A stretch of 64,000 nucleotides of DNA from assembly GCF_901709675.1 (NCBI RefSeq), contig NC_051088.1, positions 22,209,193 to 22,273,192 of the forward strand, written 5' to 3'. Under the pieces are notes generated by a model. That model searched no databases and had not been told where the DNA came from. It saw only the letters and a program-made list of their open reading frames with translations. The translations under genes were made by a program, and so were the position numbers. This document shows, in pieces, positions 25,610 to 38,470 of this stretch (positions within the stretch are counted from its first letter, which is position 1; each line of letters opens with the position of its first letter). This DNA is from Syngnathus acus (lineage: Eukaryota; Chordata; Actinopteri; Syngnathiformes; Syngnathidae).

Positions 25610-28249
25610 AATGCGGTGCGGTTATTTTCCACGTGATGCGTGGAAGTTACAGCACTCGTGTTCCTTTAAGTTTTTTTATTTTTTATTTTTTTTTGTCTCT
25701 GCCAATGGAGAGTTGTCACTGCTGCTTCTGTGCACTAAACAACCTTTTAGAATATTTAAGATCTATTTCAAAGTGTGATTATTAATAAGTTTTGACCCAC
25801 TTTGGCAACATATGCCGACAATGCTGCTAAAATCTGATGTCACTTTTTTATATTTATCAATGTTCACATAATGATGTGATTTGTGGTGTTAGTTTGTTCA
25901 CCTCGTCTTAATATATTTGTCTCCGTGTGGTTTTACACAAGACGCATGCACACAAGTTTGTTTGGTCACACTTAACACGATTTATGATGATGTTCTGATT
26001 TGCTCTTCACCCAGATTGTCACGGTTATGCATAGTTCAAAGTAGCACTGCAGCCTTTGTTTTCTGTTTGTTGCGGCTAATTTAATTACTTTTCATTAAAG
26101 ACATTGAAATTCATGACTATTCATATTTTTTTTACGAGGTTTCAGTTAATGTCTCAGTCAATGTCAAATCATGTCCTGCAGCAATGACAAATGCAAAGTT
26201 TATATGTGGAATTTGTCTTGTGTACCAAAAATGAATTTAGATTAAGCAGTGTTTGTTAAATTAGTGGGACTCTTGGTGTGTATTTTTATTTTTACGGGGC
26301 AGAATTTTAAGAATCCATGGAACTGTTGCTTTCCACCACATTTGAAGAATTTCCTGCAGAAATTGGCACCTCTGGTCCATGAAGGCTCAATTTTAAGAGT
26401 GAAACCACGAGAACATAGCTCAGACGTCTTCGGGTTACAGGACACGACTCTATTTTTAATCAGATCTCTCAGGTTGCTCCTGCACGACGTGATGGAACCT
26501 CCTGGAAAATATCTTCTCTGTTTCACTTTCACTTGTCGTCAGACATCTTCCCGAGTGCTTAGCGTAGTGACGTTTGAATCCAATTATGAGTTGCAAAGCC
26601 ACTTGTTGGGCTCCAGCGTTTGCGGGTTAGGGGGTGGAAACACTCGGAGGTGAAGTGCGAGATCTGCTCGCCGGGACGGACAAACAAACGCAGGTGATGA
26701 TGCTGATGAGGCAGCCAACGTGAAGATTTGGAATCTGTAAAACGAGTTTTGTGAGTTTTCCTCGGGTGTGCGCGTGTCCAAGCACCCCCCCTCCTCCCCC
26801 CTGTCGCAACAGGATGATGGTACGACCCAACCCAGCCCATGTTGCCAAGGTGAGCGGACCAGCGCTTTGTGTTGGCACAGAATGGCCGCTTCGAACCTCT
26901 CTACTTCCTGTTTCCACTCCATTTCCTTCATCTACTCTGATCAAATCATGTACTTTTGAGAGAGGAGCGATTAAATCAGGTACTCGTGTGTGAGTTGGAG
27001 ATAATAACAGCGAGATAACTTGTGAAACTTTAGGACGAGTGAGTGATTGGTGCTTTGTTGTCAATTCTGTGTTTAGGAGCAAGACTGTCAGGTTATTGTC
27101 CTAACAGGCACAAAGCTCAATGGTGATGACTACGGCACTTTGCTTTGTGTTTGCTGGGTTTGGACCCGTTTGCATGTTTGGGCCCTGCTGTCAGCAGGCT
27201 GTTGAGTCCGAGAGTGGCTCAGGTGACTTGGGAGGCAGTCGATGATGCAATGCAGTGACTCAGAATAAAATGGTTTTTTATCTCCACAGGGAAAATGTTG
27301 CTCTTTGGCTGCCTGGAGGACACAGATAAAAAAACACAAGCCTGCACTGTCAAATAAATATATTCTGGACTGCGCCCCTGGGGAACCAACAGGATCCAAC
27401 TTTCACACACGCCTTTGATTGAGTGTGAGCTCCTTTTTAAAATCCTAGATTACAGCAAGGACACTGTGCTGGTCAAGAACTCCTCCCCTTCTCTCCAATC
27501 CCTCCCTTTATAATCCCTGCGGAGATCTCCCAGCAGCATAAGGTGTGTTGCACTTGATGGTTCTGTCCAATGGCACAGAAAAGTCCAACTTCTTTACAGG
27601 GAAAAGTCACATGGTTGGAAATACGTGAGCATTTAGGTGAGTTTTTTTTTTTTTCCTCTTTATACACAATTTGATATGTCAGATATGTCCAAATCGGTGT
27701 TTTGGTACGGCCAGAACCGCAAGGCTTCTTGTCCACTTCAAATCAACTGGCGAATGCTCCATTTTGAAGTTGTGGAAGGAGTGAAAAGCCAGCCTTGAAA
27801 AAAACAAACTCATTTGCTTGTTGGGAGGCAACACAACTCTGTTTGATGTTGACAATAACGTGACCTTCACCTCAGTTTCTTTCATGCACAGATTATAATG
27901 TACACTTTTTTTTTATGTGTCATTCCCGCATTATAGCCTGAGCACTTGGGAGCCACAAAGCTCCAAAGCATGGCAGGAAAGGAAAATACCTCCCTACATT
28001 CCTCTGTGGAAAGAATGTGCTTCCATCAGAGCCTGGCAGCGTGAAACCTTTTTGTAGCCGCTTACATTTGGAGCGCAAAACTACAAAGGTAATACAAGTT
28101 GCAGGTCTGCCAGCCTCATTTTTCTCCCTTCAGTTGAGCGTCATTTAGTTGAAGGCTTGGTGGTGTTTGTGACTGGCTAGCTTTGCTTCAAATGTGTCTT
28201 TGCTTTTTTTTTTTTTTCCTCCCCTTTGCTCGCCATTATCAGGGCTAAA
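25610..28249. other. SLAIN 3' UTR and intergenic DNA before shroom
   Basis: The first part is probably the SLAIN 3' UTR; an ATTAAA lies near 26094. From about 26,240 to 28,240 several frames of 80-150 codons appear on both strands, but none shows family similarity or consistent splice context. I searched for PDZ-like coding sequence that would extend shroom upstream and found none. A poly-T tract precedes the first shroom coding exon. Confidence 0.4.
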
Positions 28250-31200
28250 ATGGTTGATGTTGTGTCAGCACACACCATGCCGTCAGAAAGCGAGGTTCTC
28301 GTGGCAAGGTGCTTTCTCACCAAGATCTTGCGAAGCTCCATGAGGTACATGTAGCAAGCGCCCTCTGGTCACGTAGCGCTTAGGGCTGGACAACCCCGTT
28401 CTTCTGCTTCACTTGTTTTTATACTTAGCTTGTCAAGTGAATCAATATTTTCCCTACTTTCACACACACGAATGCTCAGAGTCATATTTTTTCCCCAACA
28501 TGCAAACCAGGAAGAATCACCTCAAAGGGTAGGTCAGACCAAATTAGAAGTTCCTCTGTTCTGCAAGTCGACCCAGATAGCAAAAAGAGACACGGTCGAA
28601 GCTCGGTAGCTGCATCTTCAATTTGCGACATTGATGACAGCATTTGAAAGAACTCGGTTGCTTTCCGCTCAACAGGAAGAATGATCTGAGCTCACGGCCT
28701 CAGTCCTGGCACGTCTCCAAACTGAACGGGAAGGAGTCGGAGACCCTTGGCAACCAAAGCGGCACAGTGCAAGTGTGGCAGCAAAAAGAAGCAAGGTGAG
28801 CTTGATAACTTTGGATGCTTCATTCAAAGCTCAACCACTCAAAGTCATTGGACCAATCATGGTGCGTCCGTCCGTCCGTCCGTCCGTCCGTCCATCCACC
28901 CATCCATCCATCCATCCATCCATCCATCCATCCATCATGCATCTATTCATCCAACCTTCCATCCATCCATCCTGCATCCATCCATCCGTCCATCCATCCT
29001 CCCTTTCGTCCTACAAATCCATCCATTCAAGATTCAAGATTCAAGAGTTTTTTATTCGCCATGTTTGAGCGTGCCAAACAAGGAATTTGACTTTGGTAAA
29101 ACACACCCTCTGTTCAACATTTAGGTGACTAACAACACTCAGGACATGTGAAAAATGGCAAAAACAGTGTAGACAAATTCAAAAAAGGTGTGAAGAGCAG
29201 GATGTTATTGCACAGTAATGACTCAGACTCTAAGAGTGGTGTGAGTTCATCAGAGCAACAGCCTGGGGGAAGAAGCTGTCTCTGTGTCTGCTGGTTTTGG
29301 CGTACCGAGCTCTATAACGCCGTCCGGAGGGGAGTAGTTCAAACAGACTGCAACCTGGGTGAGAAGGGTCTGTCGAGATGTTCCTTGCACGTTTCCTGGT
29401 CCTGGACAGGTACAAGTCTTGGATAGATGGGAGGTTGATTCCAATGATCTTTTCTGCAGTCCTGATTGTCCGTTGCAGTCTGTGCTTGTCTTGTTTGGAG
29501 GCTGATCCAAACCAGACAGTGATGGAGGTGCAGAGGACAGACTGGATGATGGCAGTGTAGAAGGTCTTCAGAAGCTCTCGCGGCAGGTTGAACTTCTTGA
29601 GCTGTCTCAGGAAGTACAGCCTCTGCTGGGCCTTCTTCCGGACAGAGTCTATGTGGCCGGTCCATTTCAGGTCCCGAGAGATTGTGGTTCCCAGGAACTT
29701 GAAGGTGTCTGTGGAGAGAATAGTATTACTGCGGATAGTGAGGGGTAAAAGTGGTGAAGGGTCTCGCCTGAAGTCCACTGTCATCTCCACGGTCTTGAGC
29801 GGGTTCAGCTCCAGGTGGTTTTGGCTGCACCAGTGGACCAGCCGCTCCACCTCTTGTCTGTACGCAGTCTCATCACCGTCCTGGATCAGTCCGATGAGGG
29901 TGGTGTCGTCTGCATACTTCAGGAGCTTCACAGGAGAGTCACCTGAGGAGAAATCATTGGTGTAGAGAGAGAAGAGCAGTGGGGAGAGGACGCACCCCTG
30001 AGGGGCTCCAGTATTGGTGGTCCCACTGACAGGTGGAGGCAGGCACCGCAAGCTGGATGAGCTTCTGTTGGAGGATGTCAGGAGCGATGGTGTTGAACGC
30101 CGAGCTGAAGTCCACGAACAGGATCCTGGCGTACGTTCCTGGGGTGTCCAGGTGGTGCAGGATGTAGTGCAGTCCCATGTTGACCGCATCATCCACTGAC
30201 CTGTTTGCCCGGTAGGCAAACTGGAGGGGGTCAAGCAGGGGGCCCGTGACATCCTTCAGGTGGTTCAGGACTAACCTCTCGAAAGATTTCATGACCACAG
30301 ATGTCAGTGCGACAGGTCTGTAGTCATTCAAACCTGTGATGGCGGGCTTCTTGGCCACTGGAACGATGGTGGAGCTCTTGAAGCACGAGGGCACCTCACA
30401 CAGCTCCAGAGAACGGTTGAAGATCCGTGCAAAGGTGGGCGCCAGCTGCTCAGCGCAGACTTTCAAGCGGGAAGGTGACACGCCGTCTGGGCCCGGTGCC
30501 TTCCTGGTCTTTTGTCTCCGGAACATCTGGCGCACTTCCTCCTCGCGGATCTGGAGTGCGGGCGCGGCCTCTGCAAGAGAGAGAGTGGGTGACAACGATG
30601 ATAGAGGTGTGGACAGAGTAGTTGTGGGGAGAGGTGAGTATGTAGATTGTGCTGCAGGAAGTCCCGTTGTGTGGGAGGACCGATCAAACCTGCAGTAGAA
30701 CCTGTTTAGCTGGTTAGCAAGCCTTGGGCTCTCCACAGGACGGGGGGTTCGTTTCTTGTACCCCGTGATGCTCTGCAGACCTTTCCACACTGTTGAGGGA
30801 TCAGGATTGGCAGAGAGGTGTCTCTTCAGGTTCTCCCCGTAACACCTCCTGGCTTTCCTGACCTCTCGGTTCAGTGTGTTTCTGGTCTTCATCATGCATC
30901 CATTCATCATGCATCCATCCATCCTTCCGTCCAATAAATCCATCATTCATCATGCATCCATCCATCCTTCCGTCCAACAAATCCATCCATCCATTCATCC
31001 ATCCTTCTATCCAACAAATCCATCCATCATGGTGGTCTTTACATTGGTGGCCTAACCCTAAATGTTCATGTGACTTTCCACACCAGGCTCAAAGAGTGGT
31101 CCAGTCAACCAGGCCAGAATAACCAGCAGCTACCAACCGGCCAGCTCGGCTCAGCGCGTGTTATGGAGAAACTGGAGCGTCCTGCTCACCCTTTCCCACC

Positions 31201-34200
31201 AGATCGTACTTCTCCGACAAAATACACCAGCATCAGCAAACCTCTGGCCGCTTCAGAAGGCCGAAAAGTCACATTCGGCTGCTTCTCCATCGGATCCAAC
31301 CCTCTGGTTCTAGACTCACTCGGCAGGAAGGGAACCAGTGCAGAAAACGTTTTTTTCAAGGCTCTTGGGGATGAAGGTCACCTGACAGTGGACTGCCCAG
31401 ACTACCTTCAGACTTCAGACCTTCAGTTGGATGAGCGGAACTCCTCTTGGATGTCAAGTCGATTTAGGCCCAGCATCAGTTCAGTGTGGCAGGTACCGGA
31501 AAAGAAGTCTGAATCTTCTCCTCCACCTTCTCTATTGCGTGATGGAGGTCGTGTTGCCACAAGCATGCTGCCGTACTCTGAGGGATCCGACAAAACTCCA
31601 AAGACTTGGTCACTTGAAAGGTTGGCCGAAGGCAAGTCCAGATGTAGCGTCACATCACTGTCAGACAAAGCTCTTGAACTCAACCAAGTCCACCCAAACA
31701 AGCATTTCTCATTGTCCACCACTGATATCAGACAATCAAACGGACCTTCTCACCACAAACAGTACAACGACGAGAGGCTCTTTCATCCCAAGTCGTGCTT
31801 AGCTCCTCCCACCAAGACTCAGAGTGTCGGAAGTTATTATCGCAGTTTACAAGATCTGCCCACCAAAGCCTCCGGCCATAAATTGACGTGGTGCTCCTCA
31901 GCCGCAAGTCGAGAAGATGACAAATACTCTGTAAAGCTGGAGGTGGGGCGCAATGGTCTTCTGACAAATGTTCCCCTCTTTGACCCTCAGATCTCTGATC
32001 GCTCTCACTGTCTTGGTCCACAGGATGCCATGAAGAGAAGTGAAGCACAGGTCAACAACATGAAAAGAATTTTCCCAGCTCACCAAAGTAGTCTCCACAA
32101 GTCCTGGGTACCGCAAAAAGACCACCGAATATCCCCCTCGGAAACGCCTTTGCTTCATTCACTGGCACAGGAGACTCGAAGTCAACCGCAAGTCAAGCCA
32201 AGGAGTATCGTGTCCTCCAAGAACCTCTCCGACTCCACGCTCGGCGACAAAAGCAGTCGGCGCGGTGACCGTTACGCCACCACGTTACGCAATCAAGTGC
32301 AACAGAAGCGAGCCCAGCTCCAAAAAAGCTGCAGTGCCGCGACGCTGATCCGCCGAGAAGATCCCGCCGAGTGGAAATACGTGGACGCTTCCGTAACTTG
32401 TTGCGTGTCCTCCTCAAACGCCTACAAAGATAACCTGAAAGAAGCACAAGCTCGGGTCCTTCAGGCTACCTCTTTTCAGAGACGTGATCTGGAACCCCTC
32501 GGAAGCAAAAGCTCTCACGGACGCGTTCGAGGACGCAAGCGTTTCCCCTTAGCCGAACAGGTGCTTTCCTTCTCAGAACCTGACAAGATAGATCGAGTAG
32601 GAGTGGACAGAGCGCGTCAAGTTTCGGACCAAATGAAATACTCGGAGGCCGAGGCAGCCTTTTGGAAACGGGCTACGACGTCCGATACGGATGTGAAGCG
32701 AGCTCCCGCTAGAGCAGTTGAAAGCAAAGAGAGTAGGAGGATATCATCAGAAGCTCAGGAGACTCCTCCATCTGTGGAAAGCTCCCGAGGTGTGGCGCTT
32801 CTTCAGGAGCAACAGAAGCTGGGAACCTTTGCCGAGTACCAAGCCACGTGGAACAAACAGAAGAGAACGTGGGAGGCCAAGATCCAAGGCAGGTTTTACT
32901 CTGCTGAGAACATCTTGGAGACCAATGCTGAGGAGACGCTAGCGTGCTTCCATGAAAGATCCAGATCTTCTCCATCTGCAGACTTCTCCCAGGATTTCCT
33001 TGCTGCCACGCTCCAGCCCCCGTCGAGTTGGAGTACCAACCCTCCCGGCTCTCCTCAATCAGAAGAAGGCAGACGAGATCCAGAGACCAAGAAGGAGCAG
33101 TCGGTGTCTTCTTCTGATTTGTGCCTTCTTGCGCCTTTGAGTCTGACGGACGTGTCCATGCAGGAGGATCCATGTCTCGGGTAAGCGGCTTCTCTCAAAG
33201 TCTGCATCATCTCCTCGACTTCTGGTTACGCAACGCTTTGCTCTTCTAGTAATAGCAACAATGACCAAATCATTGATTCATTCAAATCTTGTGTGATTTC
33301 AGATCTGAAAATGACTCCAAGTCCTCCAAAGCGGTGATGGACATCAACAACACGTCTGGCGTCTCCGAGCCTCGCTCCGACATTATTTCAGTCGATGCCA
33401 ACGAGACACGCCCCTCCTCAACATTCAACGACCGCATTCAGAACTCCATTAAGGACCCCGGACAGCTCCGACTCAAGGCCGGCATTCCTGAGTCCAACCT
33501 CATGGCTGAAGAAGATAACAAGACAGAGCAGCTGGTGAGAGATATCATGGGCAAAGACAAATCCCTGATGGAGATCTTAGATCAGACTGGAAGGAAGACC
33601 ACCATGGACCTGATGGAGGGTCTATTTCCCCAAGAGAAGCAGATCCTGGAGGGGGCCCAGCTACGCAGAAAACCCTCAAGCGGCTCCAGGTTGCCCACCC
33701 TAAGCAGGTTTGTCTTCAGCCCAACCATGCACCTTCTCTGACTTCAGTCAAACTGATCTTAACTTTGATCTTGTGTTTGTGTCCATGCTCTTAGGAAGGA
33801 CGCAGAAGATGTCTCTGCAGCGGCTTCACTGCTTCCCAGTTCCTCCTATTACGACACTTCAGCTCCAAAGGCTGAGCTCCTCATCAAGATGAAAGATATG
33901 AAGGAACTGGAGCAGGACTGTGAAGATGAGCTGGATGTGGACCTCGCTAGTAAAAAGGTGACCCAACTTTCATTGAGCCATGATATTTCAAATTAGGAAG
34001 AAAAAAAAACATTCTGGAATCTCTGCAGCAGGAGCTGATCTCAAGCCTGGCCAAGAAGCTGGACGTGCTACGGGAGGCACGACAAAGTCTCCAGGAGGAC
34101 GTGGAGGACAACGAGGCTCTGGGCAGCGAGGTGGAGAGCGCCGTGCAACGCTTTTGCCAGCCCAACCAGCTGGACAAGTTTCGGATGTTTGTGGGTGACC

Positions 34201-34641
34201 TGGACAAAGTGGTGAGCCTGTTGCTCTCGCTTTCGGGTCGGCTGGCTCGTGTGGAGAACGCTCTCAACAGTCTGGAAGATGGAGCTCCACAGGAGGAGAA
34301 GGTAGGTTCCTTCAGAAGATAATAACAGCTCGATCACATGACTAACGGCTCCCGTCTCATCTTCTCAGCGCACCCTGACCGAGAAGCGCAAACTGCTACT
34401 GCGGCAGTACGAGGACGCCAAGGAACTGAAGGAGAACTTGGAACGCCGGGAGCGTGTGGTGTCCTCCGTCATGGAGGCCCACTTGGACCCCGAGCGCCTG
34501 GACGACTATCGCCATTTTGTCAAGATGAAGTCCGCTCTCATCGTGGAACAGCGTAAACTGGAGGACAAAATCAAGCTGGGCGAGGAGCAGCTCAAGTGCT
34601 TGTTGGACAGTTTGCCGTTGGAGCAGCGCTTGCAGTTTTAA
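28250..34641 (+). CDS. Shroom family actin/Rock-binding protein, PDZ-less form
   Basis: Seven coding exons give 1,140 residues: 28250-28344, 28676-28795, 31087-33180, 33303-33707, 33795-33957, 34029-34301 and 34369-34641. Family marks are [20 protein letters not shown] (30s-50s), the ASD1-type [13 protein letters not shown] (about 565), [12 protein letters not shown] (about 648), and a complete C-terminal ASD2/SD2 from about 846 ([17 protein letters not shown] through [20 protein letters not shown] to [14 protein letters not shown]). SD2 forms a coiled coil that recruits Rho kinase, driving apical constriction. ASD1 targets F-actin. The first exon has its own ATG where a PDZ-encoding part would otherwise join, so this is either a shroom1-type gene or a short isoform. 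Which paralog is undecided. Intron 2 holds an antisense LINE. Confidence 0.88.
28862..29024. repeat. (TCCG)n/(TCCA)n tetranucleotide array, left part
   Basis: Seven TCCG units pass into TCCA units with scattered variants such as TCAT and CTGC. The array stops at the LINE 3' tail. Related repeats resume on the other side of the LINE. Confidence 0.9.
29025..30894 (-). mobile_element. 5'-truncated L2/CR1-type LINE with defective reverse transcriptase
   Basis: On the minus strand the reverse-transcriptase region starts near 30894. It shows fingers and palm motifs ([21 protein letters not shown]), the [17 protein letters not shown] block, the catalytic YADDT, and a C-terminal [20 protein letters not shown] that is typical of fish L2/CR1-clade elements. 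The endonuclease part is absent. Near 30020-30050 the frame changes and the segment normally found between the substrate-binding and PQG motifs is missing, so the copy is inactive. The 3' end has tandem ATTCAAG-type units (29027-29045 on the + strand). It lies antisense in shroom intron 2. Confidence 0.88.
30895..31031. repeat. (CCAT)n minisatellite, right part
   Basis: CATCATGCATCCATCCATCC-type units recur with intervening CTTCCGTCCAA(T/C)AAATCC, at a period of roughly 55-60 bp. The array matches the TCCA-rich DNA left of the LINE, so the LINE appears to sit inside one array. It ends about 55 bp before shroom exon 3. Confidence 0.85.
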
Positions 34642-36512
34642 AAAAACATCTGGATGGGTTACAATCCTCTAACTGTGATTACGGACTTGAAAGCACTTTT
34701 GGAATTATGGGACTTTTTTTGTTACTCAAAATGGCAAAAACAGAAGACAACAGAAACTGGATGCGTGGACATTTTGTGAATTTGATTCATGTTTACCTCT
34801 AAGACACAAAATGGCCGGCTGCGTTCATATTGTGGTCATTGCCGCCATTTGTTGTGTATTGTTCATCATTTGAGCACACATTTGGTTGCTTGCTTTTGTA
34901 AATCACTTGAGGTGAGCAACTTGAGGTTGTTTTCTACTCAGTAAAAACTTTGTCGTGATAAATTGAAAAGTCTCCAACTGCAAGTCTTTGGTCTGGTCCT
35001 TTGCCATTTGACCCGTTTACTTGCTTGGAGTATTGAACTTTTCCATGTTTGAAATAGGCGTTCTCCTGTCTGACCAGCACGTGTGGATGAGAAGTTACCG
35101 GACCGGTGTCGCAAGCGATATTTTGGACTTGAACTACGACCTGTGAGTACCCCCCCCCCCTTCATTAACATTACCCTGAAGTATTAAACTGTGACCTCAG
35201 CTCTTGGCAGCCATTGAAATTATTTCCACATGATTTTGTGTGCTTCTTCTCTCTCTGCTTCAGGTTGTCAAGCCATGAGGAGGTTGAGCAATCATGTGAC
35301 AGTAATCATTGGTGATAAGTCATGGAGACCAAAGTTCTGAACCTTTGTTCCAACCTTTATTGAAGAGACCGACATCTCCAAGAACAAAGAAAGCAAGAGT
35401 TATGTCGATGGCATTCTTCCAATTTGAGGAAACATCGTGTGCCAAGTCATCCAGATGATCAACTAGCAAGTCTACGAGTGTTTGCTTCATTTGGTGCAAA
35501 CGGATTTTGGTGGGACAACTTGAGCATCTGACAGTTCCTGGCCAAGAACATGCTCAAGCTACGCTCTCGACTCAGCCTACCTGGCCCATGTGTTTTTGGA
35601 CCAAGCCCAAGGATTCCCCAATGTGGATGACATTAAGATGGCAACAAGAGCTGCAGAGGATCCCCAGAAGTATCCATCCCAGATTGCATTGTGTGGCAAA
35701 GAATCCTGGAACTTTTTCCAACCCACCTCCACAGCTTAACAGTCAAAACAAAAGCGAGAAAAAAAAAAAAAAGCTCATCAGAATGTCAAACCAACTGTAT
35801 CAAGGCTTCTCTGGAGAACAACTGTCTGGACTTGAACACATCTGAGGGACTGACTTTCCACTGGATCATCTTGGACGTTGCAGTTGGAGAAGAGGTTGAA
35901 TGCAACGTTAACCCCGGAGTACGCAAAACTGAATTTTCCGAAAGTAGGAAGCAGCACAACGACATCTTCCAATATGAGCAGGAGACCACACAAGAGATAA
36001 TCATGGCTTTATCAAACACCAAAACCAACACATGTACAAGCACATATTTTTATATATATAAAAAAAAAGAAGCCCAACAGTGTTGCAATTATATCAATAC
36101 AAAAACCCCTAAATTCATTTAACCAGAAACTGAGAAATGCAGACAAACTAATGCATCACTTTTCTCAAAAACAAACAGTGGGACTTTAAAATTCTGTACA
36201 AGGGAAATGCAATGCTCAAAATGAAAGTACATAAAAAATTGTATGTCACTTGATGACATGCTGCAATGTTTACATCCTGGTGCTGTTGCTGTGTATGCGA
36301 CATGATGCATCCTTGAGGGACATAAAACAACAAAGACACCCACGCAAACTTGCGCAATGACATGACAGCCCCGATCCTCATCCACACCTTTCTGTCCCGA
36401 TGCATGGAAGCCCAGATAGTATTGATCCAGATGGTTTGAAAGTGAAGTGAAAATGCATTCATAAAAAAAAAAAAACTAAATACAAAATAAAATAAAAAAT
36501 ACAAATAGAGGT
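34642..36512. other. shroom 3' UTR and unassigned sequence up to sumo1
   Basis: Coding sequence for shroom ends at 34641 and sumo1 (opposite strand) ends at 36513, so the genes are tail to tail. The first part is probably shroom 3' UTR. Two splice-flanked open segments (35058-35142 and 35264-35315) and a 60-codon open segment ending with TAA at 35737-35739 look protein-like but match no family I recognise. An A-rich stretch at 35758-35772 and poly-A/T runs near 36060 and 36465-36500 suggest polyadenylation regions or retroposed material. Confidence 0.35.
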
Positions 36513-37461
<949 letters not shown>

Positions 37462-38470
37462 GTTTTCCTCTGTGAGCGATGAAAGAAAAGCAATAATAAA
37501 ATTATCGCTGGCTAGGAAACGCTGCTTGGCCCTCACATAAGCACAGCGAGCACACTAGCTTATCTCAAGCGAGATGTTGTCAATGTAAGTCACGGGAAAC
37601 GGAAAAAATATGCATGCGGACTTTACACTTTCAAAATAAAACGCGGTTTGAGAGTCAAGCAGCGGAAGAAACACATCAACGATACACTTTCAAAATAAGA
37701 TCTTCATGCTCGTCCAAGAACAAGTACTTGGAATAGTTCAGACGTGTGTTCATTATGTTTGTGAAGATGCAGGTCATTTTAAAACACCGAAAGTAAATTG
37801 AGCTGGAATTTAGCGCAATGTATTTTCATTTTGTTATAATGTGGGGGAGATTTTTTTTTGTCATTATGTAAATTAACAAACTTTTCCAAATTTGCAGGGT
37901 GTAAGTTGCATTTAGTGTATGAACTGACTTATTTTCATAATTCTCAAGCTTTAGTTGTGTTTTGGTACTTTCTTCCATAAAGGTCGAAGGTTATGACATA
38001 TCAAGTATGCTTCATTACGAAACATGAATTTCTTGTGTTCGGCTGAAAAAATAAAAGTTATACCCCGACATGATAATGAGTTAGACGTTTATTTTGTCAG
38101 TAAAGTAGAGCAACTTCCGGCACTCATGAGCAACAATCAAGCGATTGATGCTGTAAGGCCACAGCAGCAAGCAAAAGCTAGCGTAGTCAGCCAACACGGC
38201 GGAAAGTAGCATAAAATCGCAGCTATTAAGAAACTTCGCTGTTTTGTTTTTTTATTCAACAAATTATACAGAGAAGCGTCTCAATGCGTTGGGTTAAACG
38301 GGGCTAAAGTGACATCCCGAGGGCCTCGTCGTCGTCTCCCAAGCAGCTTTCGAGCGAACTTGTCTGCTCGGTGCCAAACTTCGGCTCGCGGCGGCTCTCC
38401 GCGGGGCTCGGGGCGCGAGGCTCCGGCCCTGTGGATGAGGGGGTAAATTCCGCTCCATCCAGGTAAGGTA
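37462..38470. promoter_or_regulatory. intergenic region between divergent sumo1 and map3k2, with map3k2 leader exon
   Basis: About 1 kb separates the sumo1 start codon from a probable first non-coding exon of map3k2. That exon seems to end at 38461 (CCATCCAG followed by GTAAGG). The right half (38280-38460) is GC-rich and CpG-rich. An ETS-type ACTTCCGG lies near 38112-38119. The region probably houses both promoters, possibly as one bidirectional CpG island; start sites are inferred. Confidence 0.45.

Noticed and set aside
26242-27410. Several 80-150 codon frames on both strands between SLAIN and shroom
   Set aside because: Overlapping in multiple frames, no similarity and no PDZ-like motifs. 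Treated as chance frames.
29588-30698. Plus-strand frames inside the LINE
   Set aside because: Antisense shadows of the reverse-transcriptase frame.
28862-31031. Possible CRISPR-like array from regular short repeats
   Set aside because: The repeats are simple tetranucleotides without unique spacers, in a eukaryotic intron.
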